Shown piece by piece: positions 1 through 14,412 of a stretch of DNA of 64,000 nt. Each line of letters begins with the position of its first letter. The first letter of the stretch is position 1. This stretch comes from Arctopsyche grandis (lineage: Eukaryota; Arthropoda; Insecta; Trichoptera; Hydropsychidae), in assembly GCF_051622035.1 (NCBI RefSeq), contig NC_135358.1, forward strand, positions 18,386,501 through 18,450,500. Reading direction: 5' to 3'. The position numbers and the translations under genes were made by a program. The notes under the pieces are model-generated. The model did no database searches. It was not told the DNA's origin and worked only from the letters and a program-made list of their open reading frames with translations.

Positions 1-117
1 GTTCAGTTTAATTATTATTTGGAGTATTTACAACCAAAGATTAAATAGATCGGAAGTTCAAAAATCTTTTTTTTGCCATGATGTCATTACGGGTCTTATC
101 CCCGAGAAACACATGTG

Positions 118-380
118 GTATTAAATTTGTACATATATAAATTGTATAGTTTATAAATTTGAAATCATATTCAAATAGTGGTGACAAATAGTAGGTAAGA
201 TGGTTTTGCCAATTTGATGGAGGAACCGTTTCAACAATGAAATCAGATAAATTAGCAAACTCTGATAGGAAACGATCGACTAGGAATCTCAAATATCCAA
301 GTCTGACCAGCAGCATTAAAAATTAACACGGGATCGATGCTCTTGGTGTTTAGCATAAAGCTCTCGGTGCTTAAAATATC
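118..380 (-). repeat. tRNA-derived SINE, diverged copy
   Basis: Read on the minus strand this matches the SINE copies at 19566-19996, 28452-28957 and 44297-44570. It carries the conserved core around 'cctatcagagtttgc' and a decayed tRNA-like head near 330-375. It is one of five copies of the family in the window. Confidence 0.65.
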
Positions 381-497
381 CTATAAAATTTCTCTTATTC
401 ATCATCCCTTTTTACTTTTATTATGTTTTTTTTTGTAGAACGAATCTAGCACATAACATATTGAAGATTTGACTGTACATATTCATAGAGCTTTTTG

Positions 498-499
<2 letters not shown>

Positions 500-577
<78 letters not shown>
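500..577. repeat. (TA)n microsatellite
   Basis: About 39 TA units followed by TATG-type repeats. The Tyr-Ile open frames here on both strands are artefacts of the repeat. Confidence 0.95.
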
Positions 578-580
<3 letters not shown>

Positions 581-600
581 ATATATATGTATGTATGTAT

Positions 601-2194
<1,594 letters not shown>

Positions 2195-2582
2195 TCATGC
2201 TACAATAAGTATAATAGCTACAACAAAAATTAATACTTTCTTCGATGTCATAATTAGAGGTAGGATAGCCAAGGTGCCGCTCATTGTTCCATTGTTGTAA
2301 ATCCTTTGTAAAAAAGGTTCGGCAAACCTTTAACAATGCATTTACAACATTTGAACAATACGTGGCACCCTCTGGGTCCGGGCTTTAGTCATAATTGGAA
2401 CCAAAAGTTGGAGAGATGAGGTCAGGAGGTTGAGGGTTTTAGGAGTCAGATTTGTTAGATTCTTAAAATTATTTACTTTTTAACTTACATGGCTTTGAAT
2501 AAAAGAAGAATATATTTTTGAAAAAATTGTCGCCATTTTATTAGTATGGTTGTTTGATCTGGACAGTCAATTTTATAAAAAA

Positions 2583-2718
2583 AAACAAATGACTATTCAA
2601 ATAAATTTATATAAAATAAAACTATTCAAATAAATGTAATACACTGTTTACTATTAGATTAGTCATGTTTAAACGGTTTATATTACAAAAACCGAGCGAA
2701 GCCGAGTAAAACCACTAG
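2583..2718 (+). mobile_element. Helitron-like element, 3' part (family 1)
   Basis: Nearly identical to 53975-54114 and, over its last 75 bases, to 14845-14923. The terminus is 'ccgagcgaagccgagt' and then ACCACTAG followed by T. The CTAG|T end fits Helitron 3' ends (CTRR, insertion between A and T). The 5' end is not clear. Helitron assignment is inference. Confidence 0.5.
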
Positions 2719-5383
2719 TATTATATAAATATCAAGTATTTTTTAGACAAATTTTCTTTGTTCATATTTGTCACTACAAATTATGAATAGCAAATAGCGT
2801 GCCACAATTTCAGTTCATGTTGATTAAACACTGAACTTGACCATCACGCTGTTACGTTTCCTAGTATAATCATTAATAAGATTGTGATAGAAAAATTACA
2901 GATTTTTTGCACTTTTTTATAATACGGAATTGATTTTAAATTACATTAGTATTTTAGACGTCTTTCGTGCGAAACGAACATTCGCTCGTTTGTTTTCCTC
3001 GTCTTTCTTCGTTCTAACGTTAAAACAAAACAGACAGATAAGTGCAAGCTTTCCTCATTTTTCACGAAAATTTGCTCATGTACAACGCAAAAAACGAGCG
3101 ACAAAAGCGCGCCAATATGTCACATTTACAAAAAAATATGAACAATGTTTTGTTCCGCGTTGCGGTATGCTTAATCGACATGTCAAAATAAAGCAAAAAT
3201 TCTTTTGTTTCTGTTTGCAAAATATTTTAGCATAATTACAACAATGTCGTAGATTTAAAATAGTCTATTTTTGAACGACCTATTAGCGTAAATTATTTTT
3301 AAGCCAATTTAAGTAGGCCGAACACAAGATGGAAAAATCGTAATGAGACGTGACGATTCATGTTTTGAAAATTCATAGTGATAAATTTCGCAGAACAAAG
3401 GTCGTTAAATGGATTATTCTCATTGTATAAGGTCTTCGTTTATCGAAAAGCAAATGTTTATATTGTTTTTAATCAACACTGAAAATTTACAACAATGTTT
3501 TTATCGCAAGGAAAAAAATAATTCTGACGCGTGCAATAGCATGAAAAATTTCATTGTACAAACATCACTTGAAACCTTAATCGCATTTAATTTATCATAT
3601 AATAAATTAAGTAAAAGCGGAAGTATTCCAGAATTTATCACACTTAATAAATAACAAATTTATTATTACAATTAAATGTGAAATGCATATGTTGTGGTCA
3701 ATGAAAGGCTTAAACAACTACAATTGTTTGCGGGTATGAAGTTGAGCTTTATTTCCATTCCAATTATTGTATTAATTAATTTTAAAATCACAATTGTAAT
3801 TTTCAACTAAAAGTACGTTAAGACTTCGTTTGTTTTTTTCAGGTTTTTGTTTCTAATAAAATATTTACACGTTCGATTGTATCTATACAAATATAATATG
3901 AATGATCGACAACAACAAATTTGATATACCGATTTGCCATTATTGCCAAATTACATTTCGAAACGTGATTTCATTTTAAACGACTAAATTATGGTACGAA
4001 TTTGCGGTACATATACGAAATTGAATTCAATTACATAAATGTTCGAATTTCACACGTGCAATATATATATGTATATACATATATGTATATGTATGTATAT
4101 AATGAACCCGTTTCGTACACCAGCAGACTAAATCCGATGGAGAACCTGTTTTTATTTTTTTAATTCGATCATCATCGTTGTTTTCAATATTCGTTGGGCG
4201 TATTTTAAACATCAAATACATCTCGTGCTCGTAAATACCCGCAAAAATTGTACAACAAAGATACAATCCCAGCAATTATCTATAGATAAGGTATGCACAG
4301 CCCACATGAAATGGTAATTTACATTGGAAAAAGTCCTGAAACACAAACTACTGTCTATATATGTTTTTGTTTCAATGTTTAAGCTAAATTTTAGAATCAT
4401 ATTTGTAAAAATTAAGTCAAAAAATTATAAATTTGATATAATATATGTATATAAAGGTTGAAAAATCAGTATTAATTTCCTTTCAACATATTATAATTTT
4501 AGATTTGGTTTTCAAGTAACTGTAACAATATGCTTCTTTTCAATTAATATCATATTCAGAGCTTTTTTTTGAAAAAAATATGCCAGAATACACTTCTTGC
4601 ACAAAAAAATAAAATGTTCATATATCATTTAAATGAAATTTAAAACAGCTTTTCCTATGCCACCAATTAAATGCATAAAAAAAATAAACCATATGTGTCA
4701 TATGAATGAGTGACGTTATATTTGAAAGCGACGAAAGTTAACTTTTCTTCATTTCGAGAAATATCTCGCAAAACATTAAATATAATGTTTTGCGTTTTAC
4801 AATATTTAAAAATACTGGTGCCATAATTTTTGTTTTCTTCTTTTCTGAGATTCTAGACATATCGAATTAAAAGAAGTGATAGCAATTTGTGAGTTAAGCC
4901 AAACATAAATAGTGTTTTACGAACTAAAAATTAGACTTTTGAATATAAAGCTCATATATTTAATTTTTATATTACATACATAAATGTCAAATCTTCAGTT
5001 AAATAAACAAATGCATATATGTATGTATGTATGTACATATAACATACAACTGAAGCCTTACGTAAAATAAAATTGTAAAAACATCATAAACATATTTTAA
5101 TGAAATTTTATAGTTATTTCCACAGATTTGATCAATTTTCATCTGGCAAATCGTCTCTTTTTATATTCTTGGTGTTAGTATCTGTGGCTGAATATCTTTC
5201 TTTAAGTAGTCACAGATCGACATACTTAAAGTGTAAAAGATGGCCCGGAAAGTTTGATCGACAAAAGTGCAAGTGAAACATAAAAAATACCGTGAAAATT
5301 GGTGCCGGAACGGCGTTCCGCCACGTTTTTCCAGCAAAAAATCCTTGTGATCTTTGTTACAGTCCAAGTGTACATTTCTTTCG
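2719..5383. other. Gene-free AT-rich stretch
   Basis: Two plus-strand open frames (2930-3235, 101 codons; 3409-3654, 81 codons) have no recognised motif and no splice partners. I treat them as chance. Only TATG/CATA short repeats are otherwise visible. Confidence 0.45.
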
Positions 5384-5732
5384 TCCATGACTATACACGA
5401 ACCAATATCGCCAGTTATAGTGTACATAAAAGAAGAAAAAAATGACAAACGAACTAGTTTGTTCATACACAAACTATAATATTAGGCATATAATTTTATT
5501 CTCAAACGTTTATATCATCAACTTTGAATATACATACATATGCATACTTATGCTGGATTGATTTTTTTGTAAAATTCGAGGAATCGAGAATTATAGGAAC
5601 ATTGTAATGGCATTTTGACAGCTGAGAAGTTTTAACAACTCAAAAGTTTTGACAGCTAAAAGTTTCATGCGACATCTGGTTTTGACTAAAAACAATAGCT
5701 AGTGTATGAACAAGCTAGTCTGTTCACGAAAA
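5384..5732 (+). mobile_element. MITE-like repeat, copy 1
   Basis: Matches the reverse complement of 22391-22790 in the same internal order: a 'gccagttatagtgtac' block, a variable AT-rich middle, then a 'tttgacagct' block. It ends in 'gtgtatgaacaagctagt', the terminal inverted repeat seen clearly in the other copy. Its left terminal repeat is degraded. Confidence 0.65.
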
Positions 5733-6617
5733 AGCCAGAGCAAAAATTTGTAATATATAATACGTATACATATATGATTGTACATAAATTAAACAATAAA
5801 AGTGTCTGTAAAATTAAACTTGGTCCTCTTTTGTCACACGAAAGCTGCATAGAATCCGAAGCGGGAAATTGTCAAAGTTTTTGTCATTTACTTGTGATAT
5901 TTTGAATTCTATCATAGTTCAACGACTTCATTCAAAATTGCCAACGTACCGACCTTAGAACATGTTGCAATAGTCACGGTCGAATGCGAACGGTTCAAAC
6001 GTTGAACCTGCACATTTTCGACGCACGACAAGGTTTCATTTTCATTTTTTTTTCTCTGATCCCCACCACGAGGTTTCAATTAACGCATACTGATTCATCT
6101 GGCGACGTAATTGGACCAATTGAACCCCAGACGCCCTCTGATTAAATCGCGAAAGTTCTATTCGGAAAAAGGGTTAATTAGACGCGCGATCGCCGTTCGA
6201 TCACGTGCTTCCCAGCTCATAGCAAAATCGAATCGACCCACCACTTGTCAAACTTTATCTTCGCTTTTGTCTACCGGTCACACATCCAATAATCACGTGC
6301 GAACATTATCGTCAATAATTATAAATACGACCTTACTCGATTATAGTGTTTACGTTTGGTTTGAAAATGTGCGCTTGGCCATAGATATCGACTCTAGCAT
6401 TGAATCATTCAAGGAATTTCAGACGATTTGAAACTACATTGCAAATGCATATTTTTCAAATAAATATTCATTGGATGAGTGTCACTAAATAGGAAGAAGT
6501 GAAAGGAATTGACAATGTAAATGTGTCGCCTATTGTCTATCAATGGCACGACGAATTCAAAACAAACTGTATTATTAAATATGATATTATTTGACATAGT
6601 TGTATTCGGACCTACAT
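5733..6617. other. No recognised gene
   Basis: One 106-codon open frame (6111-6431, plus) is basic and serine-rich. It shows no known domain and no splicing context, so I make no functional claim. Confidence 0.4.
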
Positions 6618-6626
6618 ATATATTAC
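6618..6626. repeat. 9-bp target-site duplication, left
   Basis: 'atatattac' lies directly left of the palindromic element and recurs exactly at 7032-7040 directly right of it. Confidence 0.75.
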
Positions 6627-7031
6627 GGGTCTACGTGACGATACAGAATGTTAAATGACAGAAAACGCAAATATCGGAAGGCAAAGATCGAAAATCGAAA
6701 GATCTTAAGTCGAAAGATAAAAAAAATGGTGCATGGTAAACGGTACATACTCACGTATATACTCACTTAATTTGCGCGAGCAGGATACAACAGGAACAAG
6801 AGGAACATGCTTATCCTCCCGTATTCTGCGCGCGCACATTAATACGGGAGGAAAAGCCTGTTCCTCTTGTTCCTGTTGTATCCTGCTCGCGCAAATTAAG
6901 TGAGTATGTACCGTTTACCATGCACCATTTTTTTTTTTGATCTTTCGGCTTAAGATCTTTCGATTTTTGATCTTTGCCTTCCGATATTTGCGTTTTCTGT
7001 CATTTAACATTCTGTCCCGTCACGGAGACCG
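6627..7031. mobile_element. 405-bp foldback (palindromic) DNA transposon
   Basis: The whole element is a near-perfect inverted repeat. The left arm 6627-6825 pairs with the right arm 6841-7031 around a loop of about 15 bases rich in GC dinucleotides. Outer ends read GGGTCTACGTGACG and, from the right, CGGTCTCCGTGACG. The left arm has a small insertion near 6755 absent from the right. It is flanked by identical 9-bp repeats. Long arms, a G-rich end and a 9-bp duplication fit non-autonomous Mutator-like or possibly Merlin elements; the superfamily is inferred. No coding sequence is present. Confidence 0.85.
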
Positions 7032-7215
7032 ATATATTACATATATATTAATCAAATTTTCTTATTGTTTAGAATCACGGAGATTCAATAGATTACATAG
7101 ATAAATTTGTCACTATCGGCACTACCGTTGTGACAAAAGATGTATTACCACTACCGATATATACTGTTATTGGTTTATTTTAGCAATTAGTGAAATAAAA
7201 TTGAATTAATTAAAC

Positions 7216-7650
7216 TGAGCAACAAAAAAAATCACGTTTTTTACATACCGGAGTGGCGACTTATCTTTTACTAAGTTTGACCCACTAAATTCGGATATGG
7301 CAATGATTTTTGTTGGTTTATTCTCATTTATGAGATATGAGTGTTTAAAAAATGCGCAATTTCTACAGATTTTTGGATTTTTCAGTCTTCAACTCAAAAT
7401 ATAGTATTGCTATGCCAAAAGTGAGTATTGTAATCAATAGTCGGATGTTTTTTCTATTGATTAAGTTTTTTTTATTGTTTTAAAATACGTATAATTAATT
7501 AATTATCTAGAGAATTTTAAATGTCAAAAATACTAGTTTTTACACTTTGATTTCTCGAGCCATCCTTCATTTCTTGGGCCAGTTCTTTATTTCACTACGT
7601 TTACAAGGGTTGGTTTTCAATTTCAATATTTTTTTTATTTTTTCTGAACA
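7216..7650 (+). repeat. AT-rich interspersed repeat, copy 1
   Basis: Begins 'gagcaacaaaaa' and shares successive blocks with 10757-11560: 'actaagtttgac', 'gagatatgag', 'aatgcgcaattt', 'tcaatagtc', 'attaattatcta'. This copy is uninterrupted and shows the state of the insertion site before the solo LTR entered copy 2. No coding potential; class unknown. Confidence 0.7.
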
Positions 7651-10600
7651 GCGTTAAATGATTTCGTACAATAATGAGTCCTACTAACCTGCGCGAATTA
7701 CCAATCAATCAGCGAGTCTAAAAAAAAGTAAATAAATTTTTGCCTTCCTTTGATGAATGTTTGAGTGAAAGGGATGATTTTTGTTTTTAAGTATATACGT
7801 TTATAAATAATTGTCAAGTGAAAAAATTGATTTCCAAAAAATCGAAAAGTATAATAAGGATATTTTCGGCATACTTTATCTTTAAATGTAAATTTTTGAT
7901 ACACTTAGTGGCTTCTTTGAATAGCAAGTCAAAAAGGATGTTGAGTTCATTCATTCTTCGACTAATCCATACTGACTAGCCGACACTACTATTTCTTACA
8001 AGTTCAAAACAATTCAAATAACATAAAATTGAAATAAGAATATTTTACCGATAGTTTACTACTAGTATCCTTAATACAATTTTCTTACTGATTTCGACTG
8101 TAGTATATCCTTATTATGTATATTAAAACCATATTTTTATTTTTAAGTTGATATGGATATAGATAGTTGATATTGATATGAATATGATGTTGATTTGGAT
8201 AATTAAAATAAAGCTATAGAAATAAGACAATATACTTTTGGAAACAAAATATAATAGTTTGGAAACAAAATTACTTTAAAATATATTTTTTTTAATTAAT
8301 TCAATTGCCGAATTCAAATAAAAACCTACATAGTCGGCCTAAATCAGGAAAATGTTTCATATTTTATTTTGATGTTATTATCATTTTGAAAGTGTCTTTC
8401 ATATTCTAAATACATATATCTGTGCTCATAATAATAATGATGTGAATTGCAATTAAAGAGACTTAAATGAGCAATCAAGATAAAAACTTAAAAATTCTAT
8501 TGGTATGTAATTCCATTAAAATAATGTAAGCATTTCGAACAACATAATTAAAACAGGTTGCTTGTTGCATTTGTAAATTCTATGAATTTACTAAATATGT
8601 ATATTCAAATGGAAATATGCATGTACGTACGTATCAAAATTGAGGGATTTTCCCTGTTCATAAATATATTTTTTTAACTGTACTGACGCACCTAACTATT
8701 ATGAAGTACACATACTTATTAGCTACTGATAATATGTATGTATTTTGCTTTTATTTTTTTTATAATAGCACATAATTTCTTATTTACGCATTAAGTTTAT
8801 GTTATACAGTAAAAATGAATTGTTAAATATTAAATTTTATTGAAACAAATCCCAATTGCAATAAACTTTTATTATAGCTCAATTGTTTGATTATAACCAC
8901 ATGCTTAAAATGATCACAATACTATTATATTATGCTTATCAATGCACAAAGCTACATTATTGTTGTTGAACGGATGTAAACCCAAATAAAAGTGAGAGAA
9001 TGAAGTGATAAGCGATTAACAAATAACAGCAACTTGGGTTTATAATAGACATTCTAATAGTACGACCCCACTTGAAGTTTATAAGGGTAGCGAATAATAC
9101 TGTGACGCTCGTCAAGCAAGATCAAAGGAAATGTACATATCCTTTTCATATTATATTATTTCATATTATATGGTTTTGGTCATTTTTATATTTAATATAT
9201 TGCAGATATTTATAAAGCTTAAACAATACATTGTTGGATGTGACAACCAAAAAATTGAAACAAGAATAGCAGAGGTCAAACAATATGACTTGATTACCTT
9301 TTCCAATCAGTGTTATGACACATTTATTTGACAATAAACAGGCATGTGACTGTTTTTACGATTGTTGGGGTCTTATGGCTATTAAGTGGTTAAAATTACA
9401 TTTGATTATACAACAGTCTAATAAAAGACACGTCTTTGTTTTGCTGAACTTGTAAAAAGATTACGCACGAGATCTTTCATATAAAATTTCTTGTTTTTCA
9501 CAAGTTTATCTACTGTTAAATCTTATGTCAATCAGATCGCCTTCACCGCGACTAAAAATAAACTCTTTGAATAAAATGTCGTCAACATCACTCATCCAAA
9601 TCCGCAGACAATTATACGCAGTTATGAGATTTAGAAGGAAAAGTGAAAATAAAAATAAAAGTGAAAACAAAGCAATGCGACATTGTCGCGAAATGACCGT
9701 GACCACATTTTCAATTAGAATAAAAACATTTTTAATATATTTCTTAAGCAGATTATTTTTATTCTTCAATCCAGTTGGATTGGGGTTTTAACATTTTAAT
9801 AAAGTTCCTCCGAGGCAAATTCAACAACTGTTAGAGCCTGCTCCTACTGAAATCCCAGCCTTTCATATATTGAGCTCATCTGCTTCTACTAACCTCTTTT
9901 GGATTAAAATTTCCGGATAAAAATCTCTGGCTATAATATCAATAAAAACATCTAATTTTATATCGATTTCTTCTGAATTTCGTCTCTAATAAATATTTTC
10001 TCAGGTCGAGTCAATGCGATTGCCACGTAGTGCTCAACAAGATAAGTTGAATTGAACCCACGCATCAACTGAACTGGTATCGAAATCATAAAAAGGATAC
10101 GAATAAAATAATAATAAAAAAAAACAATAATAAATATCGGTATATTTTTTGCAATTTTCTTTAAATTCGGGCTAAGGTCGTCGTCATATCCAGTGCAGGT
10201 GAAGAATTGGCTTATGATGGAGACGAGGTCATCAAGTTCTTAATCAGATAAAGGCGACAGTTCACGGCAGGACATTTGATACAATTTCTAATCATGCATA
10301 ATATAATATTACCGTTTACGGAAGAGGAAGACCAGCTTCCGATGTTTCTTGCATACGTAAAAATAAATTGATATCATTCGGAGCCCTTCCTATTCGAAAA
10401 AAATGCATCGATATGTTTAAAGACCTCGACATTGTTGATCATGACCTAAAATTATTTCAACCTCACCGAAATTATTTTTCAAGTTTAAAACTACCTACGT
10501 TTCGTAAAGCTTAACAGTATTTTATGAGTTTTACAATGTCTCCAGAGTTGTACTTCTGTATCCGTGAAGGTTTCTTGCAATCGCATCTTTATTCCTTTTT

Positions 10601-10756
10601 TTTGCCAGATTACAATGTTTCTTCAAGAAACGCAATGTTTTATACTTTCAAATAAATTCCTTATTCATCAACATATAATAAAATAAAATTAAGTTAGCAA
10701 TTATATTTCTAATATTAATTAATCATAATATTTATAAACATTCGACTATTTTCAGT
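7651..10756. other. Gene-free AT-rich stretch, 3.1 kb
   Basis: No gene or named repeat recognised. Overlapping open frames on both strands at 9506-9791 have no family resemblance and probably reflect composition. Confidence 0.45.
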
Positions 10757-11560
10757 GAGCAACAAAACATCACGTTTTTGAGTAACCAGAGCGGAGACTA
10801 ATTAACTAAGTTTGACTCACTAAATTCGAATTTGATAATGATTTTTGCTGGTTCGCTCTCGTTTACGAGATATGAGCGTTTAAAAAAATGCGCAATTTTT
10901 ACAGATTTTGCAGTATTTAAATCAAAATCTAGTATTGCTGGGTTCAAAATGAGTATTGGAATCAATAGTCAGATGTTTTTCCTATTGATTGTCATATTTT
11001 TTTGCTTTAAAATACTGTTACGTATACTAAAAAGAGCCGCCGAGTAATAATGCGATCGGATTAGGCCGGGTAGCGTCCAGAGAGACCGTGTGACCGGTAT
11101 AAGTGGTTTCAAGGATTAGCGACAGGCTAAGTGCAAGTAAGCTAAACAATTGCGACTGAGTTGGCTGTTATTGGTCCTTTCTCAGAATTGACCTGTACCA
11201 TGGGACCGAATGTCGTGGGAAGACATATCCGTACGTGACTATACAATAGGTAAACAGATTAGACTTTGAAGATGTCCTGAGAGATCTATCCCTTATAAAG
11301 CGATACTTAGGCGATATCACGTCATTCTGGACTGAGCACTGCCAGTGCGTGTATCTCCTTAATCATCAATAAATTCTGTGAAACGACTTTGGCCTTTTAC
11401 TTGGATCCTCCACCCACCCCTACGCAACAATACTTATAATTAATTATCTAGCGAATTTTAAAAGCCAAAAATATTTTTTTTTTCCAATTTTTTTTTCATG
11501 CTATTATGCGTTTATTTGGCCAGTTTTCGTATTCGGATATATCTATATCGGATATATTAT
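10757..11560 (+). repeat. AT-rich interspersed repeat, copy 2, split by a solo LTR
   Basis: The left part is 10757-11015 and the right part 11430-11560; a solo LTR sits between. Removing the insertion and one duplication copy restores continuity with copy 1. Confidence 0.75.
11016..11429 (+). mobile_element. Solo LTR of an LTR retrotransposon (copy 1)
   Basis: Starts TGTTACG and ends CGCAACA, the TG...CA inverted termini of an LTR. It is flanked by a 4-bp target duplication, ATAC, at 11012-11015 and 11430-11433. Inside are a TATA-like 'ccttataaag' and an AATAAA. A second copy lies inverted at 61230-61589. No internal retroviral-type coding region is attached. A 4-bp duplication is common for Gypsy or BEL elements. 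Confidence 0.88.
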
Positions 11561-13362
11561 TATTGGATATATCTAATCACAATTATTGAGTATATATACA
11601 TAATTGATTTAAAATGTTTATAGTGTACATAGATATGTATGTATATGCGTAATAAAAATACACAATATTTTAAAATTTTACTTAGATACCGTAATAATTA
11701 TATTAAATTTTAGTCGGTTGGTGGCCAAAATATAGAATATTTTGAACTGTACAAGTGCAGAATATTCGAATTTAGAATATCATCACGGTGAATTCAGCAT
11801 TCGCTTGTTTCAAGGAATGACGTAGCATAAGCATGTATGTACATATGTACATATATGTATATGTAGGTAGAGTCATTGAGTGGAGTGGGTATTTTTGGTC
11901 CCCCTTAATTGAATCCTTATTTTAAATTGGAATATTTTTCACTTGTACAGTTTTTTGAGATGTTAACTGTTTTTCGAATGATTCAATTGTGGATTAAGGA
12001 AAGTCTCAATACAAATTCAAAAAGTAAGAAAAAATGTTAAAATCAAAATGAAACTTATCCCCTTGTGTAGATAAATATTTTGCTGAACGATTCGAATGTG
12101 AAGCTTTTCACGATAAAGCTCCCGGCTTTGAATAACGCTTTTAAAATCAAATTTTTATTGCTCCAATATTATTTCAACGACTTTCAGAACACTGTGTATA
12201 GTGAGTGTATATTTAACATATTTTCTGATTAACATATGGTGGTAGCTTGTAATATTCCATACATAAAAACGTAAAAATACACATAATAAATCTCACACAG
12301 GAGGTGTGACCCATATCCAATTACAGAGTGTCTGAAATTCATTGAGAATTACACTCGTTTCAGCAAATCAAGTGGGTCGGGGTCGTCGCCAAATCGCGAC
12401 CCTGACTGCTCCCTCAGACATTTTTATATCTTCTTTAAATGATAAGTGAATGCTTATTTTTTTAGACTTTTTCACACCCACTAGCAACCGATGTGGTGGT
12501 TTACGAGGTTAAAACGATACACTTACGTATGTGTATACAAAAACATATCACATGCAATTTATTATTATTTGGTTTCTTAATTTTAACCGGAAAGCGTATA
12601 AAAAAAACCATAATAAACGAACGAAGGATTCGTAATCGTAAAAGTGCTGTTCGTCTTAACATTCCTCCTCGAGAGTTGGAAACTTTCGTCATGTGACTTA
12701 CAAGTTTTTAAGTGGAACTCACGTGAGCGCGGTCCACTTTTTTTTAACAACAAGAATAAAAGGAATTGCAAAATGCCAATATCAACTATTTTTAATTTAA
12801 TAAAATAAAAGTATACACATTTTTGTGATGCGTAAGTATAGGAAAACCCGAAAATGTAATAAAAACATTTCAACTGATCCATTCGAGCACACTCTCGCAC
12901 ATTAATTTATGAATTATTATGATATTTGTATTTATAAGAATATAGTAAAATTGTTATTTAAGCTATATATTGTAAACGATAAAATCAATATGTAATTTAT
13001 TTCACGGTTAATTTTTGCATAAAATAAGTTTCAAATTAAAATTTACTAGTGACATCTATATAAAAATATTATAAAGTTAAAGTTTTCTAGTGACATCCGT
13101 ATGTGATTTTCCAAATGTTCTGACATTGATTTTCTTTGTGTTATACTTATTCTTCAAAAGCTATTATTTATTTTAATACTCCTTCATATTTATAAAAACA
13201 CCTCTATATAAATGAATATTTAGAAACCAATTATATTAAAAAAGTTTTCAAATCTTCTTCATAGATGTCATATGCAAACATAAATTCATATATTCAAAAA
13301 ATAAAGTGCATAGTAATAATTACAATTATTTTGTTTAAGAGTTTACTTATAAATATTAACGA
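11561..13362. other. No gene recognised
   Basis: AT-rich sequence with short TATG repeats. Overlapping open frames on both strands at 12493-12900 are unrecognised. A GC-richer patch near 12360-12420 has no identifiable function. Confidence 0.45.
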
Positions 13363-13460
13363 CTAGTTGTTTGACCCGGCTTCGCTCAGTATTTGTAATA
13401 TAAACAGCTTAAAAATGGCGAATCTAATAGTAAATATTCATTTGTTTTTTCATTAATTTT
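13363..13460 (-). mobile_element. Helitron-like 3' end fragment (family 1), inverted
   Basis: The reverse complement carries the family terminus 'gagcgaagccgggt' and then ACAACTAG followed by T. It also shares the 'tactattag' block found upstream in the other copies. Confidence 0.5.
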
Positions 13461-14412
13461 ATTTGAATCGAAAAAAATATACATATATAATATTCAACCA
13501 ATTGAATTGTCGTCGTAGAAATTTTGTTTTGTTTACGAAGTTCCCAACCAAAGATACTTACATACATATATACATACATACTTACATACAAAGTCTCTTT
13601 CGAAATTATATATTAGATAAGAGATGTTGTAGAAAAAAAGTTATACTAAAATTTTAGCTATCATTTTGATTTCAAACATTAAACAAAAGTTAGGTAGATA
13701 TGTAGTTAATATAGTACATGTGTACGTATAGTTTCTGGAAACTTAGTATTAATTAAAATACATAAGGTAAGACCTGTTTATTATCAACAAAAAAAATAAT
13801 ATCAGATATCCTGCCTGATTGGAAAGTCAACTTCAGATGTAAAGCCATAATAAACATAAAAGTCATTAAAGGGCTCGTTTTGCAAGCCTTCTAAATAAAT
13901 TTCATGTCATGAAATGTGGGTGTGGCCGTGAAACTTCCACGAAAATCCTATTCGGAATTTCAATATCCGTCTGACTAGACATGCAGGTGATACAGTTGCA
14001 TGCATATTATCTAGTGTAAATGGTATCAAGGTTCTATCTTCCAGACACGTAGGCCAATTATGATTTCGTACGAATCTACCCAGTATACATACATATGTAG
14101 GTTATATTATTTCTGTTTTATTATGTTTATTACTGTGTGCAATTTATATCACCCTTGAGGTCAATCTTATCTGCAGTAAGGTTATTAGGAATGATTTGAG
14201 GTATAAACAATAAACATATATGTATTATGTATGTATAAAGTTTTTTTATCACCAACGTGGTTCAGCTTCCTCGAACAATGTTGTAATTGGGTCTAGGTCC
14301 ACGAATATGATATGATAAGGCTACGTTGTTTAAAAGTTACAAAATTGAACCTTTGTTTAATTTCTTTTTCATATAATATATAATTTGGAAAGAGACTTTG
14401 TATGTATATGTA
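13461..14412. other. No gene recognised
   Basis: AT-rich, with CATA/TATG microsatellite patches. One 64-codon open frame at its left edge is not convincing. Confidence 0.4.

Noticed and set aside
9506-9791. Overlapping 87- and 88-codon frames on opposite strands
   Set aside because: Compositional; no family, splice or promoter support.
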